From Tamarix chinensis (taxonomy: Eukaryota; Streptophyta; Magnoliopsida; Caryophyllales; Tamaricaceae), in contig CM060177.1 of NCBI GenBank assembly GCA_030549775.1, positions 87,949,236 through 88,013,235 on the forward strand: DNA of 64,000 nt. Reading direction: 5' to 3'. Made by a program: the position numbers and the translations under genes. Each line of letters begins with the position of its first letter. Position 1 is the stretch's first letter. The notes under the pieces were generated by a model. It had not been told where the DNA came from. It saw nothing but the letters and a program-made list of their open reading frames with translations, and did no database searches. This document shows, piece after piece, positions 25,094 to 34,625 of the stretch.

Positions 25094-25789
25094 TGTAACA
25101 CCCCCAAATTTATGACTGAAAATTTTCATTTAATTAAAAGGTTTAACGGAAACGAAAAGATAAAACTGTAAACTCGGGGGTATTACAGCCACACTTAGTA
25201 CCAGATCGGTTCACTCCTACCGTCCCGGTACTAAATGCTAAGGCTAAACAAGATTAATCATCAAATGTGAGTCGTTAATAAAACACCAGTCATTAGTAAA
25301 ACACAAGTCATACATAATCAAAGTGCGAAAATCAAAAGTTACAATCCAAAAGTATAGTTTTAAAGTTCTAAATGTCCAAAACATCGTACACCAGAAATAA
25401 ACTAAATATAAAGACATAGGAAAGATAAGGTGGACGATAGACTCCGGCCACATCACTCTCGACCCCCAGGCAAGGTCCGAGCTCAACTCTCGGTCTCGCC
25501 CGATGCTTCGTAAGCGTCAAAGGTATCGAAGATAGAATCACCAACCTGCACTAGATTAAAGGGGCCTTCTGCTTGTGGGAATGAGCAGCACCCATGAAAC
25601 GGGTGGTCAGTACGCTACGTACTGAGCAAGGTAACTGTATGACTAAGGCCAACACGTAAGAACACATAACATAATCACAATCACATGATAGCACACAGTT
25701 TCTCAGGTAAATAAAGGTCCACATTGTTTATTTATTATTTGGGTAATACTCGTTTCACACCATAATTCTTATCAATCCATGCGAGTATG

Positions 25790-26135
25790 AGAACCCTACT
25801 ATTATAGCCGGTGGATCGGTCACTTAAAGTGCAAAACGCACCTAACCACTATTATACGCTGGTGGATTGGTCTCCAAGAAAAAATGCTCCTAGCCACTAT
25901 TATGCTGGTGGATCGGTCTGGCCCCAACTCTCATAGTGTTCCACTGTAAGTACTTAGTATCTTTTACCTGTGTTAACAAATTAAGGTTTGGTTTACTGAG
26001 CTCGGGATCCCCCACTATTATTGACGGTGGACTGGTCACTTGCGGGATGATGTCCACACCACTATTATTCACCGGTGGATCGGTCACTTATAGGGTAAAA
26101 CCCTAACCACTATTACTAACCGTTGGATCGGCTGG
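25790..26135. repeat. Six-copy motif array in LTR-A (CCACTATTAT-n-CCGGTGGATCGGTC)
   Basis: Copies occur near 25799, 25848, 25896, 26013, 26060 and 26108, spaced about 48 bp apart with one larger gap. Each has CACTATTA, a short variable middle, then GGTGGATCGGT or a close variant. It is the inverted equivalent of the array at 31865-32260 in LTR-B. Confidence 0.9.
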
Positions 26136-27354
26136 ACCCAGCTCAATAATTTTCCACTTTACATGATTAGTATTTTACCGTATCTTATTCGACAGATTCC
26201 GTCCTAGACATGCATGGCTAACTCTAGCTATACTTATCCTCCTAAAAGGGCATGTCCTATATCTTGAGACCTCTGCGCCTCCTAACTTGCCCCGAAATCC
26301 TTCCCTTAACCCGCTTACTTATACCGGGAACCCGACTCCTAAGTGTGTGGTTCAAAGCCCACCACCTTATACCCCAAAGTCCACTCACCGCCTTCCCCTA
26401 GGGTTTTCTCCAGAAACCCTAACCTAGGCCTATGTGGCCCATCCTTTTCTACCTCCCACAACCCAGACTATTTTAGCACCCCTACACATCACGACCCTTA
26501 GGTTCAACCCTCACTTCATGTCCCACTCATTCTCACTTATTTTTATTATTCTCTTTTTCTTCTTTCCCCTACTCAAATTAGGGTTTCCCTTTGAACTCTA
26601 GCCTAGTCTCCTATGCACCCTTATTCTGGCCCACGTACTATTTTTCGCCCAAAGTCCCCAGACACACAAACGATACTTCTATTACCTTCCTCACGCCCTG
26701 AGGCAACTTTCCATACATAAAGTTTGCCCCCATGCGGACTCCAACCACCCTATGCAAACCCTAGTTCCTCCTATACCTCCATTAGCCAATTTACTTCCCC
26801 TTGGTTATCTTTCTTTCCTATTTTTCTTTTTCATGCCCCTAACCCACATCACCATATCAAATACTCTAGCATACATGTCCTAAGGCCACATCATATCACA
26901 ACTTATAGCATAGCCATATTAATACATAACAGAAGAGATCACATGGACGTACCTCAGTTCCAAGCCGCGCTACACATAAAACAGGTAAGATAATAGCATG
27001 TAAAACATGACATATGAGCATACAGGACATCCAAGGCAAGAAGACACGTAACACACAAGTGGCCTTAGCTACACCCTTACCTAAATCGTCGCCGGGCTTG
27101 GAGCACGCTCCTGTGCCTCCTGGGGGTTTTGACTCGATTCACCTATAAGAGGGAAATACTATTGGTTAATCTCCCCCTACCAGAATTACCATAATTTCCT
27201 ATCTTACCCCTATCATGGCCTAATACTACGCCTAATATTAATAATAATAGTTTATAATTAAAAGGTAGGGTTATTATTATTCTCAAGATGGTTAATCGAA
27301 TCACTACTAATTAAAGTAAGTCTTAGTAATACTCATAGTATTAAAGTAAGGGTT

Positions 27355-27507
27355 TCAATATTACTAATAGCAATATTAGTAATAATACTAATAATAATAC
27401 TAATAAAAATAAGAATACTAATAATAATAATGGTAATAATGATAATAATGATGATAATAATAATCGAAATCGTAGTAGTAGTAGTAGTAGTAATGATGAT
27501 GATGATG

Positions 27508-27597
<90 letters not shown>

Positions 27598-27636
27598 GAG
27601 ATAGTAACGATGATAATCATAGTTAGAGTGATAAAC

Positions 27637-27672
<36 letters not shown>

Positions 27673-27732
27673 GTAATAGTAATAATAGAGATAGTAACGA
27701 TGATAATCATAGTTAGAGTGATAAACATAAAC

Positions 27733-27817
<85 letters not shown>

Positions 27818-27835
27818 TAAATATAACAATAGCGA

Positions 27836-27894
<59 letters not shown>

Positions 27895-27985
27895 ATAATA
27901 ATAACAATGATAATAATGATGATGATAATAGTAGTGGCAATAATAGTAATGTAATAATAATAATAATAAGGATAATAATAGTGAA

Positions 27986-28045
<60 letters not shown>
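27355..28045. repeat. AAT/GTA trinucleotide microsatellite array (left part)
   Basis: About 690 bp of nearly pure AAT with a GTA block at about 27838-27892. The segment 'tagagatagtaacgatgata' with its flank occurs twice (from about 27596 and 27687), showing local duplication. It continues after the nested LTR-B at 32933. Long Ile/Val or Leu open frames here are artefacts of the repeat. Confidence 0.95.
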
Positions 28046-28379
28046 TGTAATACCCTAAAAATTTTGAAAACCTATATTTTAATAAATAACTTTCATTTGA
28101 AATAAAACTAGCTTTTAAAATTATTTATTTTAATTATTTTATGGATTTTAGAGTATGTAAATTTAGATAAGAGTATTTAATAAATTAAAAAATTAAATAT
28201 TTTGCTGTTTATCATATTATTTTATTTAAATAATTTTCCAAACTAATATTTTACTAACCTTATCCTTTTTAAATTAATATATTAGATTATAATGAATTAA
28301 ATTATCAAATTAAGTAATTTATCAAGAATATTACATTTTATGATTTTATAAATTAATTTACTTTATTTTCCCTATTTTT

Positions 28380-29520
28380 CCATTTTCCTTTTACCCTTTT
28401 TCCCCTTTTTCCTCTTTCTTCTTTTCTTTTTCCTTTTTCTTCCCCGGGCTGCCTCACCAGACCAGCCCTCCTTGCGCGCTGGGCCACAAGCCCGATCCTC
28501 CTCCTCGCACGCCGTCCAGCAGCCCAAACACCCCTTTCTTTTTTTTCCTAGACCGGCCGGCTCCCCTTCTTTCCTGCGCCGGTCCAGCCGCTAGCCCAGC
28601 CATCTTCCTCCCTTCTCTCTTCTGCCACGCCTAACCACCATTTTTGCCATGGTCGAGCACGCCGCCGCCTGCACCTGCCGCCACCTGCCACCGCACCTAC
28701 CTCCCTGCTGCTTCCTCTCCCTTCCCCGTCATTTTCCTTCCCATTTCGAGCCAAACTAGCCCCTGGACCACAGCTCACATGCCTCTCCCTTTCCTTCTTC
28801 TTCCCTCTCTTTCCCTTGCCAACCGACCAGCCACTGCCCCTCTCTTCTCCCTCTTCTTTTTCTTCATCTCTCCAGCCTTCATTTCCCACATTTTTCGAGC
28901 CACTTCTCCTTCCCCGAGCTCCCTCTTCTCTCCTTCCATCTCCCCCCATTTTTTTTCCCGGTTTTTTATCGCCGCCGCCAACCACCACTTGCACCACCGC
29001 ACCCAGCCCCTGTGCTGCCTTCTGCCACCACCTACTACCACCCTGCTCCACCACGAGACCCCCCGAGCCCCCTCAAGCCCTGCACTTCCTCCCTTCTCCA
29101 CCTCTTCCTTTTTCTCCCCATTTTTCCCCTTATCGCCGAGCCACATGCAACCACCTCGTTCGGCGCCGTCCGGCCACCTCTTCCGCCACCCAACCCACCA
29201 TTCGACACCCTGCAACCCCCTCTACCACCACCATGCATTAGTTGGTCGAAAACAACCCCCTTAACCCTTCATTTTTCCCTCCTCTTTTCCTTCCTTCTCA
29301 GCCCCTCCACCTCGGCAGCCAACTTCGCTGCCTCGCCGCCGCCGTCTCCGCTGCCCTATGCCGCCGTGAAACCACCCTTAGCCTCTACCTACACCCCCTC
29401 TCCACTCTTGCACCATTCCTTGCCTTGAAACCTCCCCCATCTACCCTCTTTTCTAGCCCAAAGACCCCAACCCGAAAATAACTAATTTTGCCTATCTCAC
29501 CCCCCCTTCGAACCCTTCTC
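28380..29520. other. GC-rich polypyrimidine tract inside LTR-B
   Basis: The plus strand is mostly C and T with CCGCC/CACCACC words. It keeps several overlapping frames open on both strands (Pro/Ser-rich on plus, Gly/Glu/Lys-rich on minus). These frames show no domain and reflect base composition. The inverted purine-rich counterpart in LTR-A is 33175-34200, so it is a fixed part of this LTR family. Confidence 0.8.
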
Positions 29521-29539
29521 CTCTCATTTTTGCATGAGA

Positions 29540-29563
29540 CTCACGCTGTTCATGCAGCGTGAG
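29540..29563. other. Perfect 9-bp stem hairpin in LTR-B
   Basis: CTCACGCTG, a six-base loop (TTCATG), then CAGCGTGAG. It lies at the end of the pyrimidine-rich tract. Confidence 0.8.
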
Positions 29564-30179
29564 CTCCCCCTTGTTTTGGAATTTATTTTGAAAATTTTTG
29601 AGGTATATTAATAATTAATTAAAGTATTTTATTATTAAATAAATTTCTATAAAGTCTTATCCTTTTAATTTCTTATTTCTAACATAATAATGATTGATAT
29701 TATTTTTAGGTGTTGAGTTGCTAATTAAGCTTGAATCCTTAACCGGAATACCGGTAAGGTTTGATTTTGCGGGATTAAGGTAATCGTTAATCCTCCCTTA
29801 AATACATGGAAAAACGTATGCTAGCACATTAGGGATTTTGGTATGATTTTATGCATGTTTTATGTGCCTAGCATGATATATAAATGGTTGTTTATATTGA
29901 TTGAAAGAAAAAGGAAAAGTATGATAGCCTTTGTGCCATGTGTAGGTATGATAAATGGGAGTTTGATTATTGATGGAAATGTTAAATGCTTGTTTATGAT
30001 GTATTATGTTGCTAATACATGAATAATATTATTGTCTAAGGGTATTTTAATGATATGCTTATGAAGTATGTGATCTAATATATGTAGTTGTTAATGAGTA
30101 TTATGTTGAATAATGACAAGTTAGTGGACTTAGATGATAAGAATGAAGTACTAATATCATTATTTTATGTAGTGGTGAT

Positions 30180-31210
30180 AAATTCATAAAAGTTGTGTAA
30201 TAAAGGGGTTAAGTGGAAATTGTATAAGTGAAAGGGGTATTTTGGGAATTTTGGAGTAAAAGGGGTAAAATGGTAATTTTTGTAAGTAAAATGGCATTAT
30301 GGAAATTCTAAAAGACAAGGGGCAAAATAGTAAATTTTACAAGTAAAAGGGTATTTTGGTAATTTCAAGAGAAAGGGGTGGAATGATAATTTTATAAGTA
30401 AATGGATAAAATGGTAAGTTGTGAGAAAGAAGGGTATTATGGTAATGTTTGAGGTAAAAGAATAATATGGTAATTTTATGATTAAATGGCAAAATGATAA
30501 TTTTATAAGTAAAAGGGTATTATGGTAATTTTTGGAGAAAAGGGTAAAGCGGTAATTTTGGGAGTCAAAGGGCAATATAGTAATTTTATAAGTGGTAAGA
30601 ATGGTAATTTTGGAAGTAGGGGTAAAATAGTAATTTTGGATGAAGGAGGGCATTATGATAATTTTTCAAGTAAAGGGACATTATGGTAATTTTGGAAGTA
30701 GAGGGGCAAATTAGTAATTTTATAACTAAATGGTAATATGGTAATTTTATAAGTGAATGGCGAAAAGGGTAATTTTATAAGTAAGGGGTATTATAGTAAT
30801 TTTGGGAGTAAAGGGGTAATATGGTAATTATAAAGATGGAGAAGGGTAGATTAATAATTATAAATATGGAGAAGGGTAAAATGGTAATTATAATAATTGA
30901 GAAGGGTAGAATGGTAATTATGGCAATGGAAAAAGGATAATTTGGTAATTTATCCAACTCAAGGGCAATTTAGTAATTATAACAAAGGAGAAGGGCAATT
31001 TGGTAATTTAACCAACCAAAAAAGGAAATATGCTAAGGTTAATAATTATGAAGGGTAAATGGTGATCTAAAAAGTGTAGGAGACAACTTGATAACCTAAA
31101 TTGGATAAGGGGTAATTTGGTAATTATGCAACCTAAAGCGTAATATGGTAATTTATCAAGTAAGGAAGGGATGACTTAGCAATTATATAAGTAAGGGGTA
31201 AATGAGTAAT
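30180..31210. repeat. Minisatellite in LTR-B (unit about 30-40 bp)
   Basis: Roughly 25-30 degenerate units share AAGGGGTAAAATGGTAATTTT-like cores; GGTAATTTT and AGTAATTTT recur throughout. Length and spacing vary. No equivalent was seen in LTR-A. Confidence 0.9.
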
Positions 31211-31864
31211 TTGTACCTAACATGTCGTTGTGATTGTGGAACATTATAATATGATTTAAATAATATTGATTAGCCAAGTAAGAGTATTTGATAATTAGTG
31301 TGGCCTTAATGATCTCTCTGTATTATCTTGGATAATCATCTGAATAAGAAATGTCTAATGATATCGGAACGATTGAAAGTGAATAAGTATCTAATTATTG
31401 TGCTTTTCGTGATCACTTTAATTAAGACACTATTACTTAAAGTGAAAGACCTCGAGATCGGGAATGGTGACTCCTTAGGGGTCGCTACCCTAAGGACGTG
31501 GTTTAGTCCACGATTATTCTGGTATTTGCTGGTGTGCCTTTGTGCCCCAGCCAGGCCCTATATCTTACTCTTTCTAGCTCTACGGAGCTAGTTAGGGGGT
31601 ATGCATACTTATGGATTAGGTTTCCTTGTCGGTAGGGTACGGAGTTAGCTTTATGCACCAGTACGACCGGGGTACCTTTGCGTCCTTGGGTTCGCGGTTG
31701 AAGGGTACTGAGTAGCTTGTATGCACCGGTACGACCGGTGTACCTTTGTGTCCCGGGTTATTGATCTCCCGTCCGAGGAAAATAAATATGATTGTTGTGC
31801 TGATTAAGGAAAGGAAAGATACTAATTACGAAAGTGAAATATTAATGAGCCGGGCCTAGATGAC

Positions 31865-32260
31865 TTATGATATTGAGTACCGATCCACCGGTTATAATAG
31901 TGGCCCAAGAGCGTGTTGCCCTGGCAAGTGATATTGAGTACCGGTCCACCGGATATAATAGTGGCCCAAGAGCGTTGTGCCCTGGATGATGATTATATAT
32001 ATATTTCCGGTCCACCGGCTAAAATAGTGGGGGTCTCGAGCTCAATAAAACCAGTTATGTATATGAATAAAGTTATGGAAAAATACTAATTACTTATAGT
32101 GGAACACCATATGAGTCGGGGCCAGACCGGTCCACCGGCAAATAATAGTGGCCAGGAGCGTCTTGCCCTAGAGACCGGTCCACGGGCAAATAATAGTGGT
32201 CAGGAGCGTTCTGCCCTGAGTGTATACTTTCCAGTCCACCGACTATAATAGTGGGGTTCT
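31865..32260. repeat. Six-copy CCGGTCCACCGG / AATAGTGG motif array in LTR-B
   Basis: Copies occur near 31880, 31941, 32008, 32128, 32175 and 32231. Each is a near-palindromic CCGGTCCACCGG followed within about 5-8 bp by ATAGTGG, usually then GCC.AGAGCGT or GGGGT.TCG. It is inverted and equivalent to 25790-26135 in LTR-A. A TATATATAT stretch lies beside the third copy (about 31993). Confidence 0.9.
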
Positions 32261-32932
32261 CGCACTCGCATGGATATAAAATATGAGATTGATTGAATAA
32301 TGGCGGGATAATGGCTTAAGGCCGAATGTATTGGTTTTACACTATGATATGGCTTAAGGCCCAAGGTATCGATCGTGACTTATAACTTGTTATATATGTG
32401 GTCGTTATGTATGCATCTTTCATTACATACGTATATAGCTTGCACTATGTGTTGCATTGCGGGCATGCCTTTAAGTGTGGTATTAAAGGGTTACTCAGTA
32501 CCGTAGTACTGAAGGGATTCCATTTGTGGGGCCCCTGCCTATTCAATGGGCAGTGCCCTTGCAGGTCTTTTCAAGTGCTACTCAAGTGAGCTACGGGAAA
32601 GAGAGTAAGGAGTTATCCGGTATCTTTAGGGTTTTCTCTTTCTCTTTTAAACTCTTGGTTTTAATGCTAATGCTGTTTAAGTAACCATCATTGGTAGATG
32701 TTATCCTTGTAAACGATTTGATGCGCTACTCTGATTTATGCATGTTGAATGTCTTTCAAATTGTATTTCATTTTTCTTAGCCTTAGCACTTGGTACTGGA
32801 ACGGTATAAGTGAACCGGTCTGGTACTAAGTGTGGCGGTAATACTCCCAAAGTTCACGTTTTATTAATTTGCTTACGCTAATTCCCTTTTAATTAACGAA
32901 ATTTTTCAGTAGTGAATTTTGGGGGTGTTACA

Positions 32933-33150
32933 ATAATAGTAATAGTAATAGTAATAGTAATAATAAGAATAATAACACAACAAGGTTTTAGTCTTAATTA
33001 GTACCATTAATTAGAAATTCTCCGGAATAAACATTAGGACATATTAATAATAGTAGTAGTAGTAGTAGTAGTAATAATAATAATAATAATAATAATAGTA
33101 ATAATAATGATAATAATAATCATAATAACACTAATAATAGTAATTAATAA
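32933..33150. repeat. AAT/GTA microsatellite array (right part, after nested LTR-B)
   Basis: ATAATAGTAATAGTAATAG runs at 32933-32970 and GTA/AAT runs at about 33047-33140, separated by a short unique stretch. It is the continuation of the array that LTR-B interrupted. Confidence 0.9.
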
Positions 33151-33174
33151 TATTAAAATCATTAAAACTTTTAT

Positions 33175-34200
33175 ATACAGAGTTTAGGGATTAAGGAGTT
33201 GGGAGACAACCTAGGTTGGGTGGTGGAGCCGCGGCGGCGGCAGTGGAGGAAGGAGGGAGTGGAGAGATGGATGTGGAGGCTAGGGGAGAGGGAAGTAGGG
33301 GGAAATGGAGGTGTGGGGAGGTAGGGCAAGGTCTCTTGGTTGTTTTGGGGGGGTAGAGGTAGCACTACAGGTGGCGGGATTGGTAGCAACCGGTGGCACG
33401 AAGGGCGGCACGGGGTCTAATGGGGCTGTTCGGGAAGGTAATTTCGCACAGTCGGGGTGGCTCGTGCAGGGCAAGGCAAGGAAGGGTGGTGGCTCAGTTG
33501 TGTAGAGGGCGGTGCAGGGAGTGTTTTGGTGGCCAGAGTGGGCGGTGAAGACGACCGACGATGGAGGAATAACGGGTTGATCAGGCGGTGGTCGTTGGGT
33601 CGATTTTATGGGCTGCCAAAATCCAAACCCGATTATGGCAGCCTTCGGGGCTATTTATAGACCGATTGGAAGGGAAAATGACAAAGAGGAGTGGGAGAGT
33701 CGAGGGGCAAGGGTTATGGGTCACCGACCGGGAGAGAATGGGCCGGTGTAGGTTTACGTGTGTAGGCCATACTTGTCGGGACAGGAGGAATGGCGCACGA
33801 AGAGGGGAGGAATGGACCTGTCGAAATGGCAGGTCAATCAACGGGGAAGAGAGGGGAGGAATGGCCGGAGTGGGCGTGTGGTTGGTGGCGGGATTTCCGG
33901 TGCTGAATCAGGAGTTGCAGGTGCGCCGGAGGTTGAAGATGAAGTGGGAGAGGCTGGACCGGCGGTCCAAGGGAAAAGAAGAAAGAAAGAAAAAAAGGAA
34001 GGGCCGAACTGGCCGGGAGAGGGAAGAGTGACATGAGGAGGCTGGGCCGCGCAGGGGGAGGGAGAAGTTGGGCTAGCGGGCCGGCCCAGGTTGGGGAAAA
34101 GAAGGAGAAAAAAAAAGGAAGAGAAGGAAAGGAAATAAAAGGAAAAGGAGGGGGAAAAAGAGAAAAGAAAAAGGGAAAAGAAAGGAAAAAGGTGGTTGGC
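33175..34200. other. GC- and purine-rich tract of LTR-A
   Basis: This is a G/A-rich plus strand, the inverted counterpart of the pyrimidine tract in LTR-B. Several overlapping open frames exist (for example 33588-34031) but they are low-complexity Gly/Arg/Glu-rich with no domain. I do not call genes here. Confidence 0.75.
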
Positions 34201-34620
34201 TTAATTAATATAATTTGGGTAATTTGGGATGTTTAATAAAATATAAATATTAAAATAATAATTAAATTCTCTTTTTAGGTTAATTTAGGAATTTTGAAAG
34301 AATTTTCTTAAATTCCATTTTAATTAGCAAAATACTCTAATTTTTCTCCAATTAAATTATTTATAAAGTTTATATTAATTTGAAACTATTTTATCCTTCT
34401 TACTTTAAATAAATTAATTTATTAAATTAATTTCCAAAATAAAATCCTTAATTAGCTTAAAATACCAAAATTCCTCCTATTTAAAACACTTATAAATTTC
34501 TTCTTGATTTGCCCTAATTAATTTCCTTTTATTTTAATAAAAGTAAATTATTTAATTAATTTTTAAAATAAAATCTTATCTAATAATAAATAATAAAATT
34601 AGAATTTTTGAGGCATTTCA

Positions 34621-34625
34621 TAAGA
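34621..34625. repeat. Target-site duplication of LTR-A, right (TAAGA)
   Basis: It is identical to 25089-25093. Confidence 0.85.

Larger units (their letters stand above)
28046..32932 (+). repeat. LTR-B: giant solo LTR (4887 bp), plus orientation, nested in LTR-A
   Basis: It starts TGTAATACCCTAAAAATTTTG and ends GTGAATTTTGGGGGTGTTACA-type sequence (final TGTTACA at 32932). ATAAT precedes (28041-28045) and follows it (32933-32937), but inside an AAT repeat this is weak support. In order it holds an AT-rich start, about 1.1 kb of GC- and pyrimidine-rich DNA (28380-29520), an AT-rich stretch, a minisatellite (30180-31210), two 'gcaccggtacgaccggtg'-type units near 31650-31745, and six CCGGTCCACCGG motifs (31865-32260). 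Its 3' 150 bp closely matches the inverted end of LTR-A, so they are related subfamilies with different middles. No internal coding domain was found. Confidence 0.85.
25094..34620 (-). repeat. LTR-A: giant solo LTR (about 4.6 kb net), minus orientation, TSD TAAGA
   Basis: Plus-strand edges are TGTAACACCCCCAAATT (25094) and GAGGCATTTCA (34620); read on the minus strand it starts TGAAATGCCTCAAAAATTC and ends GGGGGTGTTACA. TAAGA is duplicated at 25089-25093 and 34621-34625. Its ends match LTR-B inverted: 'ccacacttagtaccagatcg' here against the complement of 'cggtctggtactaagtgtgg' near 32815. It is interrupted by LTR-B (28046-32932 plus the 5-bp duplication). Net length is about 4635 bp. No internal retrotransposon domain and no partner LTR was found. 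Contents are the GGTGGATCGGTC motif array, AAT arrays and a purine-rich tract. Confidence 0.88.

Noticed and set aside
27333..27954. Long open frames of Ile, Val or Leu on both strands
   Set aside because: They are translations of the AAT/GTA microsatellite and carry no protein information.
28548..29481. Several long overlapping open frames (up to 206 aa), Pro/Ser-rich or Gly/Arg-rich
   Set aside because: They lie in the low-complexity pyrimidine tract of LTR-B, occur on both strands at once and show no domain.
30297..30957. Minus-strand frames with repeated KLPF/ITILPF-like words
   Set aside because: Translation of the LTR-B minisatellite, not a repeat protein.
25790..32260. Evenly spaced repeats that could suggest a CRISPR-like array
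   Set aside because: The units are degenerate, there are no constant repeats with unique spacers, the context is plant LTR DNA, and no cas gene is present.
33171..34236. Overlapping open frames up to 147 aa in GC-rich DNA
   Set aside because: This is the purine-rich counterpart tract in LTR-A; composition alone keeps frames open and no motif is present.
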